DNA of 64,000 nt from Rhipidocladum racemiflorum (GCA_036346355.1 CM070576.1:59567712-59631711), one strand, 5' to 3'. Shown: positions 22,691 to 34,022, numbered from the stretch's first letter. Notes: generated by a model from the sequence alone, not told the origin. A program made the numbers and translations.

Positions 22691-23770
22691 TTTATGCAAT
22701 TGTAATTAATTTACTTTCTCAAAGTAAAATTATGGCATGAAATTGTTGTAAATTAGTACACTAGGGTCAATGTATAATAATTGCATTTTCTCAAAAATTT
22801 AGGGACTAAAATGCAATTTTTATTTAACTACGATGACTAAATTTGTAATGCTCCTAAATTTAGCTAAATTGCAAACTTTATATAGCATGCCCATTTAGAC
22901 TCGGCGCTAAGGTTTCCAACCCTAGCACCATGGCCACGCTGCCTTGGGCGATTGGGGTAGGCCGCTGCCACAACGTCGGTGAGAGGCTCGCCGGCCATAG
23001 CGCTCTCTCCATATACCTCCGCACGCGGGAATCGAAGTCCTCGACGTCGCCTGAGGGGTACTCCTGTCGCGTCACCGGATCCACCGCCGGATCCGCCCGT
23101 TTGGGGCGTGTCGAGGAGCGTCGCCACTCCCTCGAGTGCGTGTGGTGCCTTCGCTGTTATGGTGTCGGGCGCCGCTAGCACACCATCGCATGTCGGCTTG
23201 GGCGCGTCCGATGACGCCGCTACCTTGCCAGGCGGGGTCATGGGGCACAACCGCAGTCGGGTGGCCAACGTCGTTGGGCGGAGGCCCTCCTTGGCCTTAT
23301 CCTGCGTGCCGCCATCACATTGGCCGCCGTGTCGGTCTCGCCACGCCCCTCCTGCGTGCAGACTAAGGTGGCCGCCGCCACGGCCTCAGTCGCGCCTACC
23401 ATGCTATGGAGCACCTCAGCCCCTACAGCCTGCGTTGTATCGAGGAGCACCACGACCCCTTCGGTCTCTGCGACCAATGGTGATTCGCTAACCATGCCAC
23501 GATAAGGCCGAGCATGACCTAGCCAACATCGATCATATCGCGCACGCCAATGACGGCGTCCCGACCAGTGGTGTTGTAGTGGCAAGATGCGAAGGATCGT
23601 CGTTTTCAAGTTCATGATGGATGTAAGTACATTTAAAACATCGTCGTTGTTCTGTGCTATTGACTTACCGTGCTCGAGATGTGACCGGTGATCCTCCCAT
23701 CTGCCGCCGACCTCTATTTGCCCATGCTCAGTGGCCGCTGTACTCGTGGATTAGAGCAGTGCCGATAATG
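22691..23770. other. Interior of the copia element with a GC-rich insert-like patch
   Basis: 22865-23620 is GC-rich and gene-like in composition, unlike the AT-rich element around it. Open frames exist on both strands (for example minus 22864-23268 and plus 22979-23491), but I recognise no domain. It lies where the element's 5' leader should be, so it may be captured host DNA. No classical Met-tRNA binding site is clear beside the LTR. Confidence 0.4.
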
Positions 23771-23967
23771 TGTTTAGAGTAGAGATTGAGCTCGAGAATA
23801 AAACAAAAAATGAACAATGAATAATTTATTGCACAAGCGCTTACATATTTATGCAAGAGAAATGATGTATGTAAAAGATACGTTTTCTATAAGGCATCTC
23901 TTTCAAAAGACACCTCTTCTAAAAGACACCTGTTCATCTATTTAACTGCATTACAAATTTATTAACA
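23771..23967 (-). repeat. Copia LTR (5' LTR of the minus-strand element)
   Basis: It runs from TGTTTAGAGTAGAG to TTATTAACA and is followed by the TSD CTTTC at 23968-23972. It is the partner of 17473-17672. Confidence 0.88.
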
Positions 23968-23972
23968 CTTTC

Positions 23973-25292
23973 TTTGTATTGCATTTCCTTGCTGGGGTAC
24001 CCACTGCTACCTTGAGTTTTTGATAAAGACGTTCAAATTTTCTATGTACTTCATTTCCTTGTTGGGTACCCATTGGCCATTGCTACCTGGAGTTTATGGT
24101 TCTGCCGTCAAATTTTCGGTTCCCTACCTGCAATTGCAAATTTTTGTTCTACCTCCAGCGGTGGTAGTTTGGCAAGCTGATAGCATTCATTTACCATGAA
24201 GCTAGAAATAGTCGGATTGAGAGAGATCCTCTGTCTTTCTTAGTCAAAATGCATGCCTGGCAGAGTAAAGAAATCTGAGGAAAAAAAAATCAAATTGCTA
24301 CAGTAATTTTGAAAATATTTGCGATATTTAATAAAATCTAGTTTAGAAATATGAATTTCAAACAAAATATCCGAAATTTCAATAAAATATACCAAAGTCT
24401 CGAATGTTGTAGCAATTTGATTTTTTTTCTCTTAGATTTTTTTTACTCTATCAGATCAAAATACACCTTGCATTTTGACTAAGAAACGCAGATGATCTCA
24501 ATCCGAAATAGTCGGTCTTGATAAACCTAACTGAAGGAGCTCTGAATCAGATACTTTACATATGGAAAAATGCACATATTGACCAACTGAATGGGCAGCT
24601 AAAATCCATGATCACACAATTGATGTATCACAAACGTCCTCATGCCCCAAGCCTATTGAAGCGAACAATCGCAGTATCACAAGATAATCCTAGAGGGCGC
24701 ATTAGAACTCCAGTTCAAAAGGTCTTTTCTCACTGAAAAGTACTCGAGAAAAATCTGGCATTGACAGAACGTGTATGAAAAAGGGAAAGAGCATGGAGAG
24801 TGCAAGACTTATTACAGACCAACGCTCTCCCCCCACGACAGGAATTTCTGAAACATAAAACGTGCTATTCCGATATGTGCACATTCAACGTCGCAAGAGA
24901 AAGACGACCATCCTCGAACTGTACTACTCCCTTCCTCAATCCTTTGGTGCACTGCGAAGCAACAAAAGATATATGTTACACCCTTGAAGGATCATAGATT
25001 TGAACACGACCAATGACAATTAAACAACCTAATTTGTAGTATGTATGGAAACAACTCCTTCCATTCTAGAATCTTTTGATATTCGTGATTAGTAAACTGC
25101 AAACCAGATAAATAATCGATGTAACTGGCTAATGCTGTGCAAGCGATTCAAACTTACTGTTTCTGAGCCAACGAATAGTTATTCTAGGCATATGTGAACT
25201 ACAAACCTATGCTTGAACAGAGCTAACATTCATCATTATTCATGCTGAGCATGTAACTCTGTAAGCTTATTGGTTGGTTGGCAGTGGTAGAA
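23973..25292 (+). repeat. RABD2 downstream flank, copy B
   Basis: The continuation of the duplicated spacer after the copia element. A segment around 'acttcatttccttg' and 'gggtacccattg' is present twice (about 23983 and 24047), a local duplication absent from copy A. Copy A homology then runs to 'gcagtggtagaataa' at 25292, where it stops abruptly. Confidence 0.75.
24214..24504. mobile_element. Mutator-type MITE with 9-bp TSD
   Basis: The inverted ends start GGATTGAGA and include 'tttcttagtcaaaatgca' within about 45 bp of both termini. The 9-bp sequence GAAATAGTC flanks it exactly (24205-24213 and 24505-24513), and copy A has the single site 'ggaatagtcggtcttg'. A 9-bp duplication is the Mutator/MULE hallmark. 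At 291 bp it has no coding capacity. Smaller inverted 'caaattgcta' / 'tagcaatttg' motifs lie inside. Confidence 0.85.
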
Positions 25293-26068
25293 TAAACGGA
25301 CGTGCGAAATCAGTCACTAATCATCTAAATGCCACTTCCACGTGTTAATGATGGATCAGATCCTCCACTCCTATGACTAGCGCGATCATACATGTAGTAA
25401 CAAACAGTAACAAATGGAAGCAGGCCAATGTTAAGAAGAGATAACCAGTAAACTACAACTAGGCAAGTAGCGCATCTTTCATAATACATGACAAGGGCAG
25501 TGGGCACCTACCAAAGTAAATATATGTTTCTAATTCTCTCTCTGGCCTGTTGATTGTTCTAGGAACCAACAATGAACAGGACAAGCTAATTGATCTGGGT
25601 TGAGGCTATAGTGACATGCAGAATGATCTGATCTGAGGCAATAAGGACATGAGGTCCAATAGACCTACTAAGATATATCCTCTATTTCGCATGCTACTCT
25701 AGTCACAAGTCAAGTGACTCCCATAAAAATATTGTTGCCAATTCTTGAAACATAAATGTCCACTATTTCAAAGTTCTTCACTAACGTAGAATATAAGGCC
25801 CAAAAAGTTGCAGAATAAACCCACTGTTATTTGAATTATATGCACCTCCTTATTTATTTTCTCTACGGGTCATCTGCAATTCAAACTAGTACAAAGATGC
25901 AACAGAAAAACTGGATAGAGTTTGCGTTCTGCTCTGATGACTGACTGCAGTGGTATTCTACAACAGAATCCAATTAATGTGCGAAAGTGCTACTCCACAA
26001 CCGAAAATAGATAAAACATACTGCTATATTCGAGGATAGAAAGAGCAGGATTAAACCTCGTGGCCCTC
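25293..26068. other. Downstream region of the minus-strand gene
   Basis: This is the left half of a block absent from copy A. It probably holds the 3' UTR of the gene at 26069-26788. No further exon could be supported. Confidence 0.4.
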
Positions 26069-26788
26069 CTACTCCTCGTCCTCCCACCCATAGCTGCCTT
26101 CACAATCACCAAACTCAGCCTCCTCACTGCAGTAGCACCAGAAGAACGGATCATGTCAACAACATCGCTACAATCACACGGGCAGCAAAAAAAATCGAAA
26201 TGAACAAATAAAGTCGCGCACCACCATTGCAGTAGATAGTCCGGGTTGCTGCTCCCGACGAGGCGGAGGGTGCGCTTCGCAACGTTCTGCCTGCACGGAG
26301 AAATCGCAAACACCACCGATATCACGCCTATCCAGATTAAGCCCCCAAATTAACCGTCACGCGCGTACCAACAACCAACAAGAACAAAAAAGCCGAGCTG
26401 GCAGAGTAGAGCAGCACGATGTACCTGTAGCGGCGGCGCCGACTGACGAGCTGGCGGCGATCGAAGGGCGACTTGAAGCGGCGGTAGCGGAGTTTGTCGT
26501 CGTCGTATAAGTCGTAGTCCACCGCCTTGTCCATCATCGCGAGATAGCGCTTGGCGTTCCTCACGGCGACGCCGCCTCCTCCGCGCGCCACGGACTTGGG
26601 GATCCCCCGCGGGTGGATGTTCCACGCGACCTCCTCGAAATCAGCGCTCCCAAATCCATCTGCGCACGCACCGATCGAGACACAACAAACCAAAAAAAAT
26701 CCTTTAAAACGAACCGATCAAACCAAATCAGAAGCACATTAGGATGGCCAGAGAAGAGCAGGCACGAACGTTTCGGGTTCATGCCCAT
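26069..26788 (-). CDS. Small four-exon gene, function not recognised
   Basis: The last three exons fit together with GT-AG introns and matching phases: 26425-26659, 26225-26290 and 26069-26126 (stop TAG). They encode about 118 residues starting near GFGSADFEEVAWNIHPRG, with a basic middle (RRFKSPFDRRQLVSRRRRYR) and an acidic end (EEAEFGDCEGSYGWEDEE). The first exon is less certain: candidate ATGs are at 26788 and 26782, and a phase-1 donor is needed to join it. No signal peptide, membrane span or known domain is visible. Exon 2 is GC-rich with a GGGG run. The gene lies in a 2.0-kb block found only in unit B. I know of no family name for it. Confidence 0.55.
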
Positions 26789-27308
26789 TGGGGAGGAGCT
26801 GGCTCGGTGCGAAAACCCTAGCTTTTCGACGCGGGGGCCTGAGCGGAGTCGGTGCGGGAGGCAGCGGTAGCGGGAGGAGAGGAGGGCGAGGAGTGGGTTG
26901 CAAGACGGCGAGGGGGTTTTATAGGAGAAGCTGGTGCGGGGAGTGGTCACGTGACCAGTACGTTGGAACGGGACAGGAGCTCGCGCTTGGTGGGGCTTCG
27001 AGTTCTTTCTTCTCGGGTACGATAGTCAATTTTACTCGGTTGTTCATTAATTTACTCAATGATTTGTGGGCCCAACTTTATCTGGTCCCACGATTTTGTT
27101 CGAAATGTTTGGTCTGGATGGGTATCTTTGGTCTGGAATGGGTAAGACAGGATGATGAAGTACTGGCGGTCTGGTACCAAGTGCAGGACGGTGGGCCCGG
27201 AGGGAGAGATCACATGACGAACTGTTTACAGAGTGGCTCCGGCCTTTGGGTTTAATGAGCCCACTAGATAGTTGGGCTTCAAGATAGAGAACCGACTTTA
27301 GAGTCTGA
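26789..27308. promoter_or_regulatory. Upstream region of the minus-strand gene
   Basis: A GC-rich leader (26789-27000) shifts to an AT-richer spacer. On the minus strand a possible TATA motif, 'ctataaaac', lies near 26925 ('gttttatagg' on plus). The right edge ends at 'gggctctattaggcctggcc', where homology to the PORR upstream flank begins. Confidence 0.4.
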
Positions 27309-27748
27309 TGGGCTCTATTAGGCCTGGCCACATGTTGGGTTTTGCGCTGGTTACGCTTCTTGTTTTAGGCCTGATGGCATAATTGAATCTGGCCTTCCCT
27401 AATTCTTTGCCCGTGAGCTACATCTTGCTCTCTCTTTTTTTTTTTTTTTTTGCAAGAACATCTCGACTCTAGTGTAATCTGCACTAAACATGTAAGCATT
27501 TTTTTTCTGCGGTGAATCGACTGCATTTGATGTACATAATTTAAGCATCCACTCTAGGTTGATTCATAAAACGGAATTCCGTGCTCTTGTTTTCACAGGA
27601 TAAATCCATTACCATATCGCATAGCCAGGCAGCCAGCTATGATTTGTCATGTCACTGTGGCATCTTCCGCTTGTTTTCCTTTCCCTCTATGGCAAAGGCG
27701 ATGCTCCAATCCAAACTGCTACATTAATTAGCGCACCGGGATCCGTCA
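27309..27748 (+). repeat. PORR upstream flank, copy B (left part)
   Basis: Matches 10856-11190 with substitutions and some extra bases, including a longer T run near 27436 and about 30 bp around 27575. It ends at 'gggatccgtca', the gypsy insertion point. The remainder continues at 37503. Confidence 0.75.
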
Positions 27749-28286
27749 TGTCGGTGTTTCGAGCACCGGCCAATGAATTTGTATAGGTAAGAGGGGGGTG
27801 CACGCTCCCTCTCCTCGACGGCTTACTCGGGTGAGCACAAGGTGTATCTTGGTTGGGTGAAACGTCCCTACTCAGTTCGTGTGGGTTTGATTGTATTGAT
27901 TCCCGGTTGTCCGCTGTCTTACATGCTCTGCTCCCTCCCTATACAAAGCGAGGAGGAGAGTTGTGTTGCTTAAAAGAGAAAAAGATCGTGGTCTTAGTCG
28001 CCCGCCAAGTGGCGGTGATGGGACCCGTGGCTCCCCTTGCCTGCTTTGGTTGGCGTAGTTCTTTGCGCCGCCGTAGTAAATGCGAGTTGGGGACTTGTGC
28101 GGCTGCGTCATCATTACGACGGCCACATTTAATGCGCTCGACACGCAATAAATCTTGTCAAGCTTCTTCAGTTCGCCCGACTTGGTCATGGCTACTGCTT
28201 TTCCTCGCGTAGTGGCTTTGGGCCCTCTGGATTCGGCCCACGCGCTCTTCCGGGCTTGGGGGTACCCATGTAGCTGGGTACTCGTC
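27749..28286 (-). repeat. Gypsy copy 1, 3' LTR
   Basis: Matches 36968-37497 and both LTRs of copy 2. On the minus strand it is preceded by G-rich sequence ('ggggctcggggct') that may be the polypurine tract. Its U3 edge reads ACCGACGAG where the 5' LTR reads TGACGAG, a small discrepancy also present in copy 2. Confidence 0.85.
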
Positions 28287-28779
28287 GGTAGCCCCGAGCC
28301 CCGTGCGGTCGGAGAGGTGCGGGGATCTTGTTCCGTCTTGTGATGCCGTGGTTCGCTTGGCGATCGAGTCTCCGGCCAGGGTGCTTGTGGCGCTTCCAGT
28401 GGAGTAACCCCGAGCCAGGTGGTGGAGAGCGGTCGGGGGTTTTCGCCGGTTTGGTCGGGAAGAGTCTGACCGGGTGGCGCCAGCGCAGGTGATCTTCCTG
28501 AGCCCAGTGGTCGGAGAGCAGTCGGGGTTTAATCTTTAGCAGTGGTCGTTGCTGTATCGGGAGAGGTCCGATCGCGGTATATATCGTGCCGGCGCAGCCG
28601 TTCTTTGTGTCAAGGGTGGTCGTAGGGGAAGCGAGATAGTAGCGAACGTGGCATGAACTGATGGTCGAGTGGACCGCCTGCCGGCGCGCAATAATGGTCG
28701 TCGGCGCCATGGTCGTGCGCCGACGTACCGAGCTGGACTAATACCTGCGACGATGCGCCGGTCGTCTGCCGCCGCGCGA

Positions 28780-29215
28780 TGGTAATCGTCATACTGGCGA
28801 GCACGTGGCGCCGGTCGGCCAGCGCGCAGCGGCTGATCATACTAGCGGTTTCCGTCGCGCCAGTCGTGCCCTGGGCGCGATCCTTGAAGCGTCATGGCGA
28901 GCACGTGGCGCCCGTGTTAGGCGCGCGTAGCCGAAGTCGTACAGCGGACCGTGGCGCCGGGTCGAGCGCGCGGCCGATGGGCTGGTCGTCGGCGCCATGG
29001 TCGGCCGCCGGGCGCTGGTATTGTCGCCACGGCCAACACATGGCGCGGTCGTGCCTTTAGCCAGTGATTGATGGTGACGCTGGCGGCGAGCACGTGGCGC
29101 CGTGTTGGTAGCAGCCACCGGTCGCCGGCGGACACGTGGCGCCGGTCCGAGCCGCCGGTAGCGTATGATGCGGTGATAGCCTGGCGGCACGTGGCGCCCG
29201 TGTTGAGTCCCATTT
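28780..29215. repeat. GC-rich tandem array around 'cacgtggcgcc' (copy 1)
   Basis: The motif 'cgagcacgtggcgccggtcg' and variants recur at about 28797, 28897, 28950, 29087, 29128 and 29183, separated by about 45-100 bp of related sequence with 'gccggtagcg' and 'gatgg'. Each unit contains the palindromes CACGTG and GGCGCC. It lies between integrase and the 3' LTR. Copy 2 has the corresponding array at 47780-48330. Confidence 0.75.
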
Positions 29216-30079
29216 TACGCCCCGTCGGTGGGGACCAGGAGGGGTGAGCGCTGCCTTCGTGGCTCGGCGCCGCTCGTGGGAGCTCCTAGCGAGTGATCCG
29301 GGTGGAACTCGAGGCCCCCTCGCGAGGGTCCCCCTGTGAAGACAATCGGCGAGCGTCCGACCCCACTGAAGCGTCCATAAAGAATCTTTCCTTACCGATC
29401 CCGTATCAGACCAGATGGATTCGATCCAAGGTGCCGGTACAATGCCACCACGTCGGCAGGTTACTGTGAGGCGTGAGTGTGATCGGGCGTGAGTTAAAGC
29501 GATTGGGTCGTCGCCGACCCAACTAGGGGCCGAGGCTCGCCTTGTCCTCACCTCTTGCCCATTTTTGCGTGGTGGATATCATCGCCGTCTCTTGCCTTAG
29601 GACCCACGAGGGTCGGGCATAGGTGGTGTGTGTATCACAAAAGTTAGAGAGTTGGGAAATCGAGAGAACGCTCAACCGTGGGAGGTTGTTCCTGACCGAT
29701 CGTGGGTCGACCGGCAGGCACTTCCTTTCTTCGTCAAGCACTACTGCCGTAACGTAGCCGCGGGCTCAGGTGGTAGTACTTTTGGTCGAAAAGTTTGGCC
29801 CGTCTTGGGAGGACTGCGATTGGTTGTGTCAACAGGCCAGCGGGACTCTTGTAGCCCAGTGGGGCGGGCGGTTTGTTTGTTACCGCTTGGCGCCCTTGAA
29901 GGAGTAATAAGTGTGTAAGAAGAAGGTATTCACTTATCTTTCTTTATTAGTGAGGTTTTTGTTCAACGCGGGAATTGGTGGTGCTTCGGTTCCCGTCCGC
30001 TTGCTGGTAACCCGGCTTCGCCATCGCCCGGGGTGCTGCGGTCGTCATGAATCTTTGGCGGAGTATCCCGGCGTCGCTC

Positions 30080-30860
30080 GTTTGAACCGGATCGCCTATA
30101 AATAGGCGGAGGGTGCGCTGACTTCATTCGGCCAGCGTTGAGGCAATTTGTCGACTTGCTTTTATGGCTTTGCCTCGCTCTCATTCCCGTTCAAGGATGA
30201 GAACCACCGTCGATGAGATGTTGGGACTCCCTTCAACGAGGCGGAGGATGAGGAGGAGTTGGGCGAGGTGGCCGTCTTATAGGGCGGCCGTCGGACAGCA
30301 GAGGTTGGTAGGGCTCTTTGGAGCGGGGCGGAGGAGGAGGAGCGAGCGGAAGCGCGACAAGCATGATCGTCGAGTGAGAGCACGCCGCCGCAGCGCTGAG
30401 CAATTGGGGAAGCGGGCGCCGTCCTCCCCAGCGCTCCTTCTCCGGGAGCACAGGAGTCGGCGCGACATCTAGGCTCTTGGCTACGACCGTCTTTGCCCGA
30501 TCCTTGCCGTCGTCTTGCCGTACTCTTCTCGACGGTCCCCTGTGTCGGACTTCAAGCTCCCCGGGGACCATAGAAGTCACAGCGCGGCTGCTTCTTGAAG
30601 AGTGCGTCCGGGCGGATCGGGGCTCTCTGGCTGCGGAGTTTCGCGGCCCATTTTTCTTTGTCGGTCGCGGCAAATATTGAGCGGGAAGCCGAAGCGGTGC
30701 TTTGAGAGGGACGACCTGTTCGGAGATCAACTGTCGGCGGGGAAGCCCCTTAAACGAGAAAAAACTTTCTTGGTTTTAGACTTTCTTGTTTCTAAAGAAT
30801 GTAAATGCCGTTGAATTGGAAGAAAACAAAGGTGTTGGGTTTTACATGTATTTTTCGCTA
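30080..30860 (+). other. Antisense TATA-bearing unit in gypsy copy 1
   Basis: On the strand opposite to gag-pol, 'cgcctataaataggcg' (TATAAATA at 30097-30104) is followed 60 bp later by an open frame starting at 30164 (MALPRSHSRSRMRTTVDE), then a run of D/E codons in the next frame ('NEAEDEEELGEV'). Copy 2 has the same arrangement at 49236 and beyond. Some grass gypsy families carry antisense extra genes between pol and the 3' LTR, but I recognise no domain. Frames are not conserved between copies as read. Confidence 0.35.
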
Positions 30861-31599
30861 TTTTAGGTTTTGTTCTTGCAGGTAAGACATCTGGGGTCAT
30901 GGTTCTTGGAGTCTCACGAGGACCAACCGACCGGTGATCGACATGTTCCGGCGTTTTCGAAAAAGTAGGAAAAAGCAGTTTTTAAGCGCGGCGTTAGTTC
31001 CCGGCAACAGATATACCATCTGTTCTTTTTTCTTAGCGAGATACCACTTCGCTAAGGCTGGGCGTAGGCCGGTAGTGGTACTGGGTGGAAAAAAAAGTAG
31101 ACCCGAGCGATCGGGTGAATAGGCGGTTGAACGGGATGTCGACCGAGTGGAAAAAATGCTGCAGCGTGAGGCAGGTAAAAAGGTGAACATGGTAATGAGC
31201 GAGGTAGAAAAAAGGGCTAGGGTAGAATCGCCTTAGCTTTTCGATGTTCAGGGCGTTTGACAAGATATTGCCGTCGGGATCCTTGAGCCGGTAAAAGTGC
31301 CGGAGTCGAAGGACCTCTACTACAATGAAGGGCCCTCCCAAGGAGGAAGCTTGTGCTTGCCTTTGTTGGGTTTGGACCGCGCAGAACCGGTCGCTGTGTT
31401 GAACGCTTCGCCCTCTAACCTTGCGGTCGTGTGGTAGCGTCGCGATGTCTGCTGGTATTTGGCTGAAGCGACGCGGCGACATCGCGCTTCATCGAGCCGT
31501 CGGCGGCGTCTTCTAACGGGACTCGAGCCGGGTCGCATTGAAGGCCTGAACCTTTGGGCGCCGTAGTCCAAGTCGGTCAGGTAAGATGGCTTCTGCTCG

Positions 31600-32460
31600 A
31601 ATGCCAGGAAACGGCGTGAACCCGGTGGCCGGCCTGGTGGTCCGTAAAGCTCAAATGCGGGAGGTACCTCGAGCGCCTAGCGTCGCGTACCTCTTGATCG
31701 ATCGAAGATGCGGCTTGAGCCCGGAGGATCATGCCGTTCAAGGCGTTCGACTTGGCGTTTGCTCAGTGGGTGGCGGCGGCCGCCCAATCCAGGATCTTTG
31801 AAAATTGTCGCCGAGCTCGAGAAACTCCTTTCCCGTGAAGCTGCCCGTTCCGTTATCGGTGATGATGGAGTTCGGGACTCAAACATGTAAGCGATATTAG
31901 GCGGATGAAGTCAGCTGCACTGCCCGTGAAGTGATTGTTGTGATCGCTTGGCTCTATCCACTTGGTGAACTTGTCTCGCAACCAACGGAGTGGGTGAAGC
32001 CCAGGCGCTTTCTTGAAGGGCCCGACCAGATCGAGTCCCCAAGCGGCGAAGGGCCAGGTGATAGGGATCGTTTGGAGGGCTTGCGCCGGGAGGTGAGTTT
32101 CTTAGAAGCGAAGAATTGGCACCTTCGCACGTCCGGATGATTTGCTCGGAGTCGCCACGGTCGGCCAAGAGAAACCCTGTCGGAAGGCTTTCCGACCAGG
32201 CTCCGTGACTCAGCGTGGTGTCCGCAAACCAGCCGTGGATGTCGGCGAGTAGCTCTCTTCCTCCTGGTGGTAGGACACATTTCTGGAGGATCCGGAGGGG
32301 CTCTTCTGTAGAGTCGTTGCCGATCAAGAAGAGATTTTGCCCGACCAGCGGCGGCGGGCCTCGGTTGGGTCGTCGGGAGGAACCGTCGATCGGCCCGATC
32401 GATGAAGGATTCCTCCAATCGGTCACGGTCATCGGGGCGTTGCAACCCGCGCTTGACCAT
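31600..32460 (-). pseudogene. Gypsy integrase remnant, copy 1
   Basis: On the minus strand, short collinear pieces around 31.85-32.2 kb correspond to the integrase core. The clearer copy 2 shows DKFTKWI, TAADFI and HRLGSPE. Frequent frame changes prevent a continuous reading, and the catalytic DDE set cannot be confirmed. Confidence 0.6.
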
Positions 32461-32689
32461 TTCGGCCTTTGTCGGTCGGCTTGCGTCGTCCGGGCGATCG
32501 GTCAGGATGGATGCTTGGTGTAGGTCGAGGGCGAAAATTCGGCCCGGGACCGCCCTCTGCCGGAGCGAGACTAGCCAGGTGTCGGCCTCTCCGTTGTTCC
32601 GTCTCAGCTATGATGGAGCTCAAATCCTTTGAACCTGCTCCGGTTGCGTACCTCTCGACGATGAGCTGCCATCCGATCGTCGCGAGGTG

Positions 32690-33500
32690 CGGCCTTCATG
32701 ACTTGATCGGCGACCCGGTTTTGAGTCGCCATGCCGCTATAACGCAGCTCCGAGTCGGCGGCGGAGACCCGAAGCGAGGCCTCATACTCGGCGGCGTTGT
32801 TGGCGCGTCGAAAAATGGCCGGATAGCGTCACAGAAGCTTGTTCAGTGGTGAAAGAATGGCGACCCGGCCCGGCTCCGTTTTTGGTGAAGGACCCGTCGA
32901 AGTAGTACATCGATCGATGCTGGGTCTTTAGGAGGTGGGGCCTGGGCTTGGTCCACTTTCAGCGGCGAAATCGGCTAGAACTTGAGATTTTATGGCAGTC
33001 AGAGGACATAGGATACGTCCATGCCCGGTGAGCTCGAGTGCCAGCCAGGCAATTCTTCAGGGGCGTCGCGGTTATGGATGACCCTCGCCGAGTGGTAGGG
33101 AGGTTACCACGAGCGTGGTCTTTGGTTGAAGTAATGTACCCGGCTTTCTTTTAGTGATCGAAGGCTACGTAGAGCATCTTACGAATCTGGAATTGCCTTG
33201 GACCTTGGACTCGGAGTGCCGCTAATAAGTAGACCGGCCGGCTGGATCTTAAGGACCCGCCCTTCTTACGCTCGCTCGCGACAAGTGCCGTCTTGGCGAC
33301 GACCTGGGTCGTGGCGGCAATGTAAAGTAGCGGAAGGCTCTTTCGCGCCAGGCGACCCGGCGCGGAGGAGTGGTGAGGAAAACCTTTAAGCGCGTCGGCG
33401 TCTGAGCCTCCTTCGCCCAAAGTGGTCGGATTTCCTCGGAGTTTGTATAGAGCAAGCGCGTTTGCCGTGAGGCGTGAAGCGACTTCGGGGCCGCTAGGCA
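32690..33500 (-). pseudogene. Gypsy RNase H regions, copy 1
   Basis: 33151-33500 carries LLYIAATTQVV and RPVYLLAALR...QIRKMLYVA, the RNase H that follows RT in gypsy elements. 32690-32960 matches the second RNase H-like block seen more clearly in copy 2 (NNAEYEALVIGFRR). Possession of both is common in plant gypsy pol genes. Confidence 0.7.
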
Positions 33501-34022
33501 TCCGTCCGCCTGGGCCCCTTGAGGTTGCTTGTCGGCCCCATCCTTAAGATCGCGGAGATCTTGTCTCGGTAACCGATGCGCTCGGGAGATGATGAAACCG
33601 AGTAGCTTCCCTGGGTACCCAGCATTTCTGGGGTTGAGCTTGATCGCCGTCGAAGGTTCGCGAAAGTCTCCTCGGATCGGCGATGATGTCGGCGGTCTTC
33701 TGGTCTTAAACGATGTCGGCGTGCGCCGGTTACGACATTGGCGGCCGATCTGGTCGGAGGCGGTCTGCATACATCTACGGTATGTAGCCCCGTTTTGCCA
33801 GGCCAAAGCGGCATTGTCACGCATGAGCAGGCCGTATGGAGTGATGAAGAAGGGTCGGTGGTCGTCTTCTTTCATCGCGATCTGGTGGTACCCTGAGTAG
33901 GCATCCGGAAAGGACCAGGGATTCGCACCTGCGGTGGAGTCTACCATTTGGTCGATGCGCGAGGGAATGGATCTTCCGGACATGCCTTGTTTAGGCTTGT
34001 GTAGTCGACACACATTCTCCAT
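33501..34022 (-). pseudogene. Gypsy reverse transcriptase remnant, copy 1
   Basis: Diagnostic RT text is FPDAYSGYHQIAMKEDD followed by FFITPYG, then frameshifted palm sequence and KLNPRNAGYPGKLLGFIIS, matching the gypsy RT thumb start. The catalytic YxDD motif falls in a disrupted stretch and cannot be read. Confidence 0.85.

Larger units (their letters stand above)
17473..23967 (-). mobile_element. Ty1/copia LTR retrotransposon, degraded
   Basis: This 6.5-kb element has both LTRs (17473-17672 and 23771-23967), TG...CA ends, and a near-matching 5-bp duplication CTTTA/CTTTC. Copy A has the single target 'tttctttctttgt'. On the minus strand the order is gag, GAG-pre-integrase, integrase, RT, RNase H, which defines Ty1/copia. 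The purine-rich tract AAAGGGAAG lies just before the 3' LTR (minus strand, ending 17673). All frames are interrupted. It sits in the duplicated RABD2 downstream flank, splitting it. Confidence 0.9.

Noticed and set aside
28780..29215. GC-rich array considered as a CRISPR-like or satellite array
   Set aside because: Spacers are themselves related to the repeat, there are no cas genes, and it is internal to a plant retrotransposon present twice.
30233..30730. Long minus-strand frames over the gypsy antisense unit as a host gene
   Set aside because: Low-complexity P/R/S frames from GC-rich DNA, not preserved in copy 2 and with no domain.
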